This document shows, in pieces, positions 1-7,385 of a stretch of DNA of 23,687 bases (its first letter is position 1; each line of letters opens with the position of its first letter). The position numbers and the translations under genes were made by a program. A model generated the notes under the pieces. It saw nothing but the letters and a program-made list of their open reading frames with translations. It was not told the DNA's origin and did not search any database. The DNA is from a virus, in IMG/VR virus record IMGVR_UViG_3300031851_000188, positions 1 to 23,687 of that record, one strand, 5' to 3'.

Positions 1-1
1 G

Positions 2-1645
2 GAATACTTTGAGTTCTCTGGTTTTACTTTGTACGATTTCAATCAGTGGTTACTAGACCAAGGAGAGTGCGAGGTCATAGGTCACAACATAATTGACTAT
101 GACATACCTGTTCTTGAGAAGATACTGGGTACAGACTTCAGCAAATGTAAGGTCACAGACACGCTAGTCATGTCACGGTTAGCTAACCCACAGCGCGATG
201 GCGGTCACTCGCTAGAGAACTGGGGTAACATATTGAACCAACCAAAAGGAGAGCATTATGATTGGGATAATTTCTCGCAGGATATGGTGGACTACTGTCG
301 CCAAGATGTGCGAGTTAATAAACTGGTGTACCAGAAACTCCTCACTGAGCTTACTGGTTTTGGAAGCGAAAGCATCGAGCTTGAGCATAGAGTACAAGAT
401 ATTATATGTGGACAGATTAAATCAGGATGGACGCTAGACCAAGAGAAAGCGTTCTTATTATTAGCAGAACTAAAGGAGAAGAAGTATGAACTTGAAGATG
501 AAGTGTTACAGACTTTCAAACCGTTACCAACATTTGTCAAAGAGATTACCCCCAAGACTAAGAAAGATGGTACGTATTCGGTTGTTGGGCTTAAATTTCT
601 AGGCGATCAATGGACTACCGCAGTCGCTCCCTTCAGCCGTATTGACTACCCTGTGTTTAACTTGGGTTCTCGACAGCAGATAGGACGATACCTACAATAC
701 TTCGGGTGGAAGCCCAAGCAGTTCACTGAGACAGGACAGCCTATCGTAGACGAGGCAGTGCTAAGTAAGGTGCAAGGTATACCGGAGGCATCTCTGATTG
801 GCGAGTACCTGATGATACAGAAGCGTGTAGCACAGGTTCAGAGTTGGTTAGATGCAGTCGAGGACGATGGTAGAGTACATGGGTACGTCAATGCGTGTGG
901 CGCTGTGACAGGCCGTATGACGCACTCTAGTCCCAACATGGGACAGATCCCCGCAGTCTATTCACCCTACGGCAGAGAGTGTCGTGATGTGTGGACAGTA
1001 CCGGAGGGATATAAACTTGTGGGCTGTGACGCTAGTGGTTTAGAGTTGCGTATGCTTGCCCATTACATGAATGACGAGGACTACACTAATGAAATTCTCA
1101 ATGGAGATATTCACACGGCAAACCAGTTGGCTTCGGGCGTTGACACTAGAGATCAAGCAAAGACTTTTATATACGCTTTCCTTTATGGAGCAGGAGACGC
1201 CAAGGTCGGAAGTATCGTTGGAGGAACTAAGCGTGATGGTGCAAGACTTAAAGAAAAGTTCCTGTCAAATACGCCTTCTCTTAGAGACTTACGAGAGCGA
1301 GTTGGAGTGGCGGCTACAAGAGGCTATGTTCTTGGCTTGGATAGAAGACGGGTGTCAATACGATCCGAACACGCTGCATTGAACAGTCTATTGCAGTCAG
1401 CAGGAGCCGTGGTGATGAAGAAAGCCCTATGTTTGTTGCATGAATACGCTACACTCTGGGGCATAAAGTTTAACATTATAGGAAACATACACGATGAAAT
1501 CCAGACAGAGGTCGAGCAAGAGAAAGCAGAGGTTTTCGGACGGTTGGCAGTCAGTTGTATTGAAGCGGCAGGACTCCACTACAAACTCAACTGCCCTCTC
1601 ACCGGAGATTACAAAGTTGGAAACAGTTGGGCAGACACGCATTAA
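2..1645 (+). CDS. T7-type family A DNA polymerase, 5' end cut by window edge
   Basis: Replicative phage DNA polymerase with 3'-5' proofreading domain. The reading frame is open to the left edge (codons from position 2), so the true start and the first exonuclease motif lie outside; the TTG at 29 is only an internal codon. Residues are counted from that TTG. The exonuclease part shows GHNIIDYDIPVLEK (18-31, Exo II) and DYCRQDV (88-94, Exo III), very like T7 gp5. The polymerase part shows motif A with D334 in GCDASGLELRMLAHY, motif B RDQAKTFIYAFLYG with K378, and motif C with H488-D489-E490 in GNIHDEIQTEV, so all catalytic positions are present. Length after position 29 is 538 residues, fitting a nearly complete T7-type enzyme (about 700) lacking its N-terminus. 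It opens the visible replication operon, and the next gene overlaps its 3' end. Family assignment is very secure; host and processivity factor are unknown. Confidence 0.96.
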   Translation, partial: EYFEFSGFTLYDFNQWLLDQGECEVIGHNIIDYDIPVLEKILGTDFSKCKVTDTLVMSRLANPQRDGGHSLENWGNILNQPKGEHYDWDNFSQDMVDYCRQDVRVNKLVYQKLLTELTGFGSESIELEHRVQDIICGQIKSGWTLDQEKAFLLLAELKEKKYELEDEVLQTFKPLPTFVKEITPKTKKDGTYSVVGLKFLGDQWTTAVAPFSRIDYPVFNLGSRQQIGRYLQYFGWKPKQFTETGQPIVDEAVLSKVQGIPEASLIGEYLMIQKRVAQVQSWLDAVEDDGRVHGYVNACGAVTGRMTHSSPNMGQIPAVYSPYGRECRDVWTVPEGYKLVGCDASGLELRMLAHYMNDEDYTNEILNGDIHTANQLASGVDTRDQAKTFIYAFLYGAGDAKVGSIVGGTKRDGARLKEKFLSNTPSLRDLRERVGVAATRGYVLGLDRRRVSIRSEHAALNSLLQSAGAVVMKKALCLLHEYATLWGIKFNIIGNIHDEIQTEVEQEKAEVFGRLAVSCIEAAGLHYKLNCPLTGDYKVGNSWADTH

Positions 1646-2087
1646 CCCTGCCACTGGGAAGCCCCTGTACTACAAGGACAACCCAGAGACTAAGAAGCAG
1701 GAGAACGCTAAACAGATGTACGTCAACGGTAAATACGTACCTAAGACGCACCCCCTGTACAAAGCAGGAAGGTACAAAGGGTTTGAGGATGCGGCCTTTA
1801 GTTCCCTAGAGAACTACAAGTCTAACCCAGAGGGTCAGGTGTACATCATAACTAACCCTGCATGGGAAGGTTGGGTCAAGGTAGGTATGGCAGTAGACGC
1901 AAAGGACAGACTGAACAGTTATCAAACCAGTTGCCCTTTCCGCGATTATATGTTATACTATAGTTATGAAACAAAGGATAGACGTAAAGCAGAGTCTGAA
2001 GCACACAGCAAACTAGATGAAAAGTTTGAGCGTAGGAAAGAGTGGTTCAGATGTACACCAGAGGAAGCAATTGAGGTACTGACATGA
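1617..2087 (+). CDS. GIY-YIG superfamily nuclease, T5orf172/MUG113-like
   Basis: Small protein (156 residues from the chosen start) with a C-terminal GIY-YIG fold typical of phage T5orf172 proteins. Recognisable parts are VYIITNPAWEGWVKVGMA (first strands and loop), DRLNSYQTSCPF (conserved Arg region), the helix AESEAHSKL with the probable metal-binding Glu, and the closing EWFRCTPEEA. The start is uncertain. The frame is open into the polymerase gene up to an ATG at 1494. I prefer TTG 1617, with GGAG nine bases upstream and a 29-base overlap with the polymerase, because the segment INPATGKPLYYKDNPE looks like a real conserved N-terminus. ATG 1716 is the conservative alternative. The 3' end overlaps the next gene by ATGA. 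It could be a free-standing homing-type endonuclease or a dedicated recombination/repair nuclease; its position inside a compact replication operon favours the latter. Function is inferred from fold only. Confidence 0.78.
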   Translation: METVGQTRINPATGKPLYYKDNPETKKQENAKQMYVNGKYVPKTHPLYKAGRYKGFEDAAFSSLENYKSNPEGQVYIITNPAWEGWVKVGMAVDAKDRLNSYQTSCPFRDYMLYYSYETKDRRKAESEAHSKLDEKFERRKEWFRCTPEEAIEVLT

Positions 2088-2962
2088 AGACAACGGACAA
2101 TGTAGTACAGGACATCTACGCATTGATGGAAAGCAAAGACGCTGATCCATCTGTAGATGTAGAGGCAGAGATAGAGAAATTTGGTGAAGGCGTCAAGGCA
2201 CTAATGCGTACTGAGTTTGGTCGGAAGAAGCGAGAGGATAACCGCAAGCTACGCTTGTCGAACATTGGCCGCACCGACAAGTATCTCTGGAATCATGTCA
2301 ACGGTACAGAGGGAGAGAAGCTACAGCCTCATACCTACATCAAGTTTATGTACGGTCACTTGATTGAGGAGATGCTATTATTCTTGACCCGCATGGCAGG
2401 ACACACAGTTACTGACGAGCAGAAGGTATGTAAGGTAGAAGGTATCGTAGGTCACATGGACTGCAAGATAGATGGTGTAGTGACTGACGTTAAATCTGCC
2501 AGTAGCTTTGGGTTTAAGAAGTTCAAGGATGGGTCACTGGCCTTTGACGATCCCTTTGGTTACATAGATCAGATCAAAGCCTACGCTCACTCAGAAGGTG
2601 AGACACAGTTTGGTTGGTTAGCTATGGACAAAGCCAATGGTCACTTGACTTATCTCAAGTATGACCTTGAGGATACTCAAGCACCTGTGTATGAGGTACT
2701 GAAGGGTGACATTGCCGACAGGGTTAAGCATATAAAAAAGCTAGTAGAGCAACCAGAACCGAAAGAGTGGTGCTACCAACCTGTGCCAGACGGCAAGTCA
2801 GGAAACTCAAAGCTCTCTATTGGTTGCTCGTACTGTCAGTTCAAAGACCACTGCTACCCAAATTTAAGAGTCTTCAAGTATTCATACGGGCCAAAGTTTT
2901 TGGTAGACGTTATTAACGAACCAAGAGTAGAGGAGATCACGCTAGATGAAACGGGCTTTTAG
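2084..2962 (+). CDS. PD-(D/E)XK exonuclease, Cas4/RecB-like, with C-terminal Cys motif
   Basis: 292-residue nuclease of the PD-(D/E)XK superfamily. Visible motifs in order are GHLIEE (91-96, with H92 and E95/E96), GHMDCKID (123-130, D126), the core TDVKS (134-138, D135 and K137), and QIKAYA (163-168, the RecB-family Q motif). Near the C-terminus C248-x2-C251-x5-C257 matches the spacing of the Fe-S cysteine trio of Cas4/AddB-type nucleases, with C230 as a possible fourth ligand (in Cas4 the fourth Cys is usually far upstream; C116 and C127 are other candidates). By analogy with T7 gp6 and phage Cas4-like exonucleases it probably processes DNA ends in recombination or degrades host DNA. It starts by an ATGA overlap with the nuclease gene before it and runs 17 bases into endonuclease I. 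Nuclease fold is confident; the Fe-S cluster is an inference from spacing. Confidence 0.87.
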   Translation: MKTTDNVVQDIYALMESKDADPSVDVEAEIEKFGEGVKALMRTEFGRKKREDNRKLRLSNIGRTDKYLWNHVNGTEGEKLQPHTYIKFMYGHLIEEMLLFLTRMAGHTVTDEQKVCKVEGIVGHMDCKIDGVVTDVKSASSFGFKKFKDGSLAFDDPFGYIDQIKAYAHSEGETQFGWLAMDKANGHLTYLKYDLEDTQAPVYEVLKGDIADRVKHIKKLVEQPEPKEWCYQPVPDGKSGNSKLSIGCSYCQFKDHCYPNLRVFKYSYGPKFLVDVINEPRVEEITLDETGF

Positions 2963-3317
2963 ATCAGGACTTGAGAAGGATTTATCAGAGAAGCTAGACG
3001 GACAGTACAAGTTTGAGCCTTATGATTTACCTTACACAGTACACAAGAAGTACCTACCGGACTTTGTTCACGAGGATAAGGCAATACTGATAGAGTGCAA
3101 AGGTTTCTTTAGGGTCGGTGATACTCAGAAGTATACCGCCATACGAGACTCAATGCCAGAGTGGGAGTTAGTCTTTGTGTTGTCAAACCCTAGCAAGAAG
3201 GTACGTAAGGGTGGCAAGATAACAATGGGAGAGTGGTGTGACAAAGAAGGATTCAAACACTTCACCATTGAGACTGCCAAAGAACTAACACGTTATATTA
3301 AAAGGAAGAAAGTATAA
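2946..3317 (+). CDS. T7-type endonuclease I (Holliday-junction resolvase)
   Basis: 123-residue homologue of T7 gp3. Family knowledge: the enzyme is a dimer that cuts four-way junctions and branched DNA, needed for recombination, debranching before packaging and host-DNA breakdown. Catalytic residues visible here are E10 in SGLEKDL, D39 in YLPDF, and E50/K52 in ILIECKGF, matching the E-D-ExK set of T7 endonuclease I. Both its length and its order are T7-like. It overlaps the upstream nuclease by 17 bases and ends in a TAATG overlap with the next small gene, so the two nucleases are probably translated together. All key residues are present and I see no sign of damage. Confidence 0.93.
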   Translation: MKRAFRSGLEKDLSEKLDGQYKFEPYDLPYTVHKKYLPDFVHEDKAILIECKGFFRVGDTQKYTAIRDSMPEWELVFVLSNPSKKVRKGGKITMGEWCDKEGFKHFTIETAKELTRYIKRKKV

Positions 3318-3487
3318 TGGCTATGACACTAGAGGAGCTTAAAGAGAAATTAGTATTGCATCTGGATGAAGAGTTGACTTGTGAATTATTATCAATCACG
3401 ACATACGATTTAGTAGAGGCATTTGAACGTAGGATAATTAGAAACTTTGACAGAATAGCAGAGGACTTTGATGATGAGACTGAATGA
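3317..3487 (+). CDS. Small acidic hypothetical protein (56 residues)
   Basis: Short gene starting at the ATG of a TAATG overlap with endonuclease I and ending inside the beginning of the DUF3310 gene (17-base overlap if that gene starts at ATG 3471). The product is acidic and helical-looking, with an N-terminal MTLEELKEKL helix and an Asp/Glu-rich end (AEDFDDETE); it has one Cys and no membrane segment. No family recognised. The coupling on both sides and the absence of any gap support it as a real gene. An Arf/Gam-like or polymerase-modulating role is possible but not visible in the sequence. Confidence 0.7.
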   Translation: MAMTLEELKEKLVLHLDEELTCELLSITTYDLVEAFERRIIRNFDRIAEDFDDETE

Positions 3488-3794
3488 CGTAAGCCCCGCA
3501 GAGTGGGACAGAGTGACCAAGACGGGACTAGAGCATTGGGCTAAACCTGCTGAAGAAGAAGCTAAAGAGTTAGACCCAGTGAATAACCCAAGCCATTACA
3601 ACACAGGTGAGATAGAGTGTATTGATGCAATACGAGAGTCCATGTCCAGTGTTGCATTCAAAGGCTATCTCAAGGGCAACTGCATGAAGTACCTGTGGCG
3701 CTATGACTACAAAGGTAAGCAAGTACAGGACTTACAGAAAGCAGGTTGGTACTTAACCAAACTAACAGCAATAGTGACAGAGGAGAATAACTAG
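3471..3794 (+). CDS. DUF3310 (SaV-like) protein
   Basis: 107-residue protein with the signature of the phage-specific DUF3310 family: VNNPSHYNTGEIECIDAI, then FKGYLKGNCMKYLWRYDYKG, then DLQKAGWYLTKL. This covers roughly residues 37-101. The family is common next to nucleotide-metabolism and replication genes of phages; its biochemical role is not established. The start is chosen as ATG 3471, five bases after GAGGA (3461-3465); ATG 3474 and TTG 3468 are in frame and equally possible. The stop TAG shares a base with the GTG start of the reductase, so the two are translationally coupled. Confidence 0.88.
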   Translation: MMRLNDVSPAEWDRVTKTGLEHWAKPAEEEAKELDPVNNPSHYNTGEIECIDAIRESMSSVAFKGYLKGNCMKYLWRYDYKGKQVQDLQKAGWYLTKLTAIVTEENN

Positions 3795-5674
3795 TGGATC
3801 AGTATCAACAGTTTATACACAAGAGCAGGTACGCACGTTGGCTACCAGAGGAAGGCAGACGAGAGCGTTGGGATGAGACAGTCAACAGATACGTAGACTT
3901 CTGGAAAGACCGTGGACAGATAAATGATAAGGAAGCACTTAAGTTATTCAATGCTATCTTTAACCTAGAGGTCATGCCTAGTATGCGCTGTATGATGACA
4001 GCAGGTGAGGCACTGAACAAGGATAACGTAGCAGGGTTTAACTGTAGCTACCTACACATTGATTCACCACGTAGCTTTGATGAGCTAATGTATGTTCTCA
4101 TGTGCGGCACAGGTGTAGGCTTTAGTGTTGAACGTAACTTCATCAACAAGCTCCCTATCGTTGCTGAGACATTCCACAAGACTGACAGTGTGATCGTAGT
4201 AGCTGACAGCAAGATAGGTTGGGCTTCTGCATTCCGTGAGCTAATCAGTCTACTGTACGCAGGTAAGATACCTAAGTGGGACATGAGCAAGATACGAGAG
4301 TCAGGGGCTAGACTCAAGACATTCGGTGGTAGAGCCAGTGGGCCAGAGCCTCTTGATGATTTGTTTCACTTCTGCGTAGGTATCTTCCTGAAGGCCGCAG
4401 GTCGCAAGCTGACATCCATTGAGTGTCATGATGTATGCTGTAAGATTGCTGACATCGTAGTAGTCGGGGGTGTGCGTAGGTCAGCCCTGATTAGCCTGTC
4501 TAACCTGTCAGATCCACGTATGGCTAAGGCTAAGAACGGTAACTGGTGGGACACAGAAGGACAGCGTAGGCTTGCTAACAACAGCGTAGCGTACACTGAG
4601 AAGCCAGACTTTGAGTCTTTCCTAGCTGAGATGCAGAACATGTACGAGAGCAAGGCAGGAGAGCGTGGTATCTTCAGTCGAGTGGCGGCACAGAAGATTG
4701 CCGCACGTAACGGTAGGCGTGACCCTGAGCAGGACTTTGGTACTAACCCTTGCTCTGAGATCATCCTACGCAGTAATCAGTTCTGTAACCTGTCAGAGAT
4801 TGTTGTTCGTGCTGATGATGACCTAGCTTCGTTAAAAAGAAAGTGTGAAGTAGCGGCTATCATTGGTACACTACAGGCTACGTTGACAGACTTCCGGTAT
4901 TTACGGAATGTGTGGAAGAGAAATACGGAAGAGGAGGCATTGCTAGGCGTGAGCATGACAGGAATCATGGATCACTACCTGTTAAGCAAAGGGGATTCAC
5001 CTGACTTGGAGAAATGGCTTGGACAAATACGTGACGTTGCTATCAAGACTAACGAGAAGTGGGCTACTAAACTTGGAATTAATCAGTCTGCGGCTATTAC
5101 TTGTGTTAAGCCTAGCGGTACAGTATCTCAGCTTGTTGATAGTGCTAGTGGTATCCATCCTCGCTTCTCTGAGCATTACATTCGCAGAGTACGTAGCGAC
5201 AAGAAAGACCCGCTTGCACAGTTTATGTCAGCGGCAGGATTCCCAGTAGAGCAAGACCTGATGAGCCAAGCGTCACTGGTGTACAGCTTCCCTGTCAAGT
5301 CTCCAGAGGGTTGCACCACGGTCAAACAGGTGGGTGCTATGGAGCAGTTAAAGCTGTGGAAAGCCTATCAGAATGGGTGGTGTGAGCATAAACCAAGCAT
5401 TACTGTTTACTATACAGACGATGAGTTCTTGGAAGTAGCACAGTGGATATGGGATAACTTTGATCTGTGTAGTGGTATTAGTCTGTTGCCTTATAGCGAT
5501 CATGTATATCAACAAGCTCCGTATGAGGACATAGACGCTGAGAAGTATGAAGAGTTACTAGCGGCTATGCCAGAGGGGGTGAACTGGGATGATCTGGAAC
5601 ACTTTGAGAAAGAAGATAACACGACAGGGAGTCAGGAGTTAGCGTGTGTAGGTGGCGCATGTGAGATAGTTTAG
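3794..5674 (+). CDS. nrdJ: Adenosylcobalamin-dependent (class II) ribonucleotide reductase, RTPR-like
   Basis: Makes deoxyribonucleotides for phage DNA synthesis using B12 as radical source, so it needs no oxygen or partner subunit. The 626 residues carry NCSYLHI (C84, one partner of the redox disulfide), MCGTGVGFSVE (103-113), the active-site string TNPCSEIIL (317-325; N318, C320, E322), FCNLSE (C331, second disulfide Cys), CVKPSGTVSQLVDSASGIHP (437-456), and a flexible tail ACVGGACEIV with C618-x4-C623, the shuttle that re-reduces the site. It is shorter than the Lactobacillus triphosphate reductase (about 739), so a regulatory insertion may be missing. Start is GTG 3794 after AGGAG at 3781-3785, overlapping the DUF3310 stop. 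It is the last gene of the + operon and is followed by a terminator. Class II assignment is from the single-chain layout and the C-terminal Cys pair. Confidence 0.93.
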   Translation: MDQYQQFIHKSRYARWLPEEGRRERWDETVNRYVDFWKDRGQINDKEALKLFNAIFNLEVMPSMRCMMTAGEALNKDNVAGFNCSYLHIDSPRSFDELMYVLMCGTGVGFSVERNFINKLPIVAETFHKTDSVIVVADSKIGWASAFRELISLLYAGKIPKWDMSKIRESGARLKTFGGRASGPEPLDDLFHFCVGIFLKAAGRKLTSIECHDVCCKIADIVVVGGVRRSALISLSNLSDPRMAKAKNGNWWDTEGQRRLANNSVAYTEKPDFESFLAEMQNMYESKAGERGIFSRVAAQKIAARNGRRDPEQDFGTNPCSEIILRSNQFCNLSEIVVRADDDLASLKRKCEVAAIIGTLQATLTDFRYLRNVWKRNTEEEALLGVSMTGIMDHYLLSKGDSPDLEKWLGQIRDVAIKTNEKWATKLGINQSAAITCVKPSGTVSQLVDSASGIHPRFSEHYIRRVRSDKKDPLAQFMSAAGFPVEQDLMSQASLVYSFPVKSPEGCTTVKQVGAMEQLKLWKAYQNGWCEHKPSITVYYTDDEFLEVAQWIWDNFDLCSGISLLPYSDHVYQQAPYEDIDAEKYEELLAAMPEGVNWDDLEHFEKEDNTTGSQELACVGGACEIV

Positions 5675-5693
5675 ATATAACATGTTACAACTT

Positions 5694-5716
5694 GGGGGCA
5701 TTACGCCCCCTTTTTT
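5694..5716 (+). terminator. Rho-independent terminator of the + operon
   Basis: GGGGGC (5694-5699) pairs with GCCCCC (5705-5710) around the five-base loop ATTAC, followed at once by six T (5711-5716). It sits 20 bases after the reductase stop. On the opposite strand no T-run follows the stem, so it should act mainly on + transcription. Its T-run shares bases with the stop codon (5715-5717) of the convergent - strand gene. Confidence 0.93.
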
Positions 5717-7385
5717 ATTCCTCATCATCTCTTGCGGAGACAACCCCTGCTCCCGTAAGTAGACCTCCTCCTGCTACTGTGCCTTGTAGTTTTCTTTTTG
5801 CTGATGTTGCCCTAGCTACGTCAGCTTCTGTTACTGGAGGTCTGGATGCTTTAAAGGCTCTCTTTGTATATGCCTCATTAGTTTCTTTTGAAGTTTTCTT
5901 TATGCCCGTTACTTCTTCAGTTTCTTTAAGTGCTTTCTTAATATTTCTTTTTGTCTTGTTAGTTTTTATTTGTTTGTTATTATACTTAGCACCTGTCTTA
6001 ATTGAAGACTCAATCAGAGGAGAAGCAGTAATTAAACCGTGACCACCCACAGGGTCTTTACCTAAGATATCATGCCCGTCACTTAGCATTGTGTACATCT
6101 TTTCTTTATCAGGATCAACCACAACAAAAGCGTTCATCCCTCCTAGTTCTTTCTGTCTTGAATTGAAAGACTGCTGTGTTACTAAGTAACCTTCAGGCTG
6201 TTTTATATCTGACAGGTTTCTAGCTCCTACTGCGTTTCCTGCTTCATCACTAACTCTTGCCATCTTTATTGCACGAGTGTTCAGTAGTTTATTAAAAGCG
6301 TCTAGGGTTTTCTCTTCTCCTTTGTAAAGTTTTAAACCCTTGGCTGACTTTGCTCTAGCCAATAATAAGGTATCTAACATCTGACTAGGCTGACCACCAA
6401 CCCCTAGCTTTTTCATTAGCTGATAGGCATCTCCGTTTAAAGTAGATGAGACTTGCATAAATTCTACCATGTCTCTACCTTGTAGTTTAGGTACAGCTTT
6501 ATTGCCACCAATCTTATTTAATTTATTAACAGAGCTTAAGTAAGTATCTGTGGCTTTTCCATGAAGCGCCCTGACCACTGGCGCACCTGCTCCTGAAACA
6601 CCAATAGATTCTACGTAACCTATGTTCTTATCTACGGACGGGTCTTTAATCTGATACTCATATCTACCCTTGGGGTTTGAGACATGAGGCCCATCAGTCA
6701 AATGCTTAGTAGCTCGTTCAACAATAGAATCAGGAATAGTACCTGAAGTTCTAAAGCCCTGACCAACAGCAGAAGACAAGGTAGCTACGTCTTCTCTAGG
6801 AATACGAGAATCTAAGTAGTTAAGACCTACAATACTTTTCTCAAGCAGTGTGTCTTCAGGTGCGTCAAGCTGACGGTTGATAGAGATGGCTGTCTTTTCT
6901 GCGTCCTGTCCTACATCGCTCATCCAATCGTCTATCTTTGTATCAGACATTCCCACAACTCTACGCTTTGCTACAGCCTGTGGATCAATGCTTTCTTTAA
7001 TTGCAGGTACGATAGCTTTTGTATACTCTTTACCAAAGTTAATCGCACCTTTTATTGGGTTAGTGTAGAATTCAGGGATTCGCGTAGGTACGTTTTGTGC
7101 TGCTTTGTTAGCCAGACTACCTGCACTCGACAGCATTCCTCTAACGGGACGTACAGCCATTCCTGCAAACGGTATAGCAGAGGCATAACCTAGACCTGCC
7201 ATAAGGTAGTCACCCTGCTGTCGTGCTTGCTCTCCTTCTGCAACACCTTTAACATCTCCAATAATAGGAGTAAAGTCTATTAGAGTTTCACCCATAGATG
7301 CTGCAAAATCTTTCTGTTCTTCAGGAGACATTGTAGCTAGTGCCTGACCTAAGCCAGAACTTGTACCACCTAAGTAACTTGACAT
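5715..7385 (-). CDS. Putative virion/ejection-associated protein (556 residues)
   Basis: Last gene of the late - strand operon, coupled to the 1015-residue gene by a TAATG overlap. No catalytic domain recognised. The N-terminus has a Gly/Ala-rich hydrophobic stretch (about 60-85, GYASAIPFAGMAVRP) preceded by TLIDFTPIIGDVKGVAEG, a pattern I associate with end-of-operon internal proteins of marine podophages. Residues about 417-460 hold VVVDPDKEKMYTMLSDG and GGHGLITASP; 461-516 is strongly basic (many Lys), and the C-terminus has a Gly-rich hydrophobic patch (GTVAGGGLLTGAG) before an acidic tail. Its position after nozzle and ejection-type genes suggests a protein packed in the capsid. Function is inferred from context only. 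The stop codon lies inside the T-run of the convergent terminator. Confidence 0.75.
   Translation of the reverse strand: MSSYLGGTSSGLGQALATMSPEEQKDFAASMGETLIDFTPIIGDVKGVAEGEQARQQGDYLMAGLGYASAIPFAGMAVRPVRGMLSSAGSLANKAAQNVPTRIPEFYTNPIKGAINFGKEYTKAIVPAIKESIDPQAVAKRRVVGMSDTKIDDWMSDVGQDAEKTAISINRQLDAPEDTLLEKSIVGLNYLDSRIPREDVATLSSAVGQGFRTSGTIPDSIVERATKHLTDGPHVSNPKGRYEYQIKDPSVDKNIGYVESIGVSGAGAPVVRALHGKATDTYLSSVNKLNKIGGNKAVPKLQGRDMVEFMQVSSTLNGDAYQLMKKLGVGGQPSQMLDTLLLARAKSAKGLKLYKGEEKTLDAFNKLLNTRAIKMARVSDEAGNAVGARNLSDIKQPEGYLVTQQSFNSRQKELGGMNAFVVVDPDKEKMYTMLSDGHDILGKDPVGGHGLITASPLIESSIKTGAKYNNKQIKTNKTKRNIKKALKETEEVTGIKKTSKETNEAYTKRAFKASRPPVTEADVARATSAKRKLQGTVAGGGLLTGAGVVSARDDEE

Noticed and set aside
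1494-1650. Programmed frameshift joining polymerase and GIY-YIG protein
   Set aside because: The polymerase ends naturally with a T7-like C-terminus, and no slippery sequence is seen; simple overlap explains it.
3290-3318. TATAAT at 3313-3318 as an internal promoter in the + operon
   Set aside because: No -35 at usual spacing (ACGTTA), and it overlaps the TAATG junction of two coupled genes.
5678-5687. Ten-base palindrome TAACATGTTA just before the terminator
   Set aside because: Short and AT-rich, with no promoter nearby; expected by chance and adds nothing to the terminator stem.
5692-6042. A 116-codon + strand open frame at the convergence point
   Set aside because: Begins inside the terminator hairpin and is the antisense of the 556-residue gene; no ribosome-binding site.
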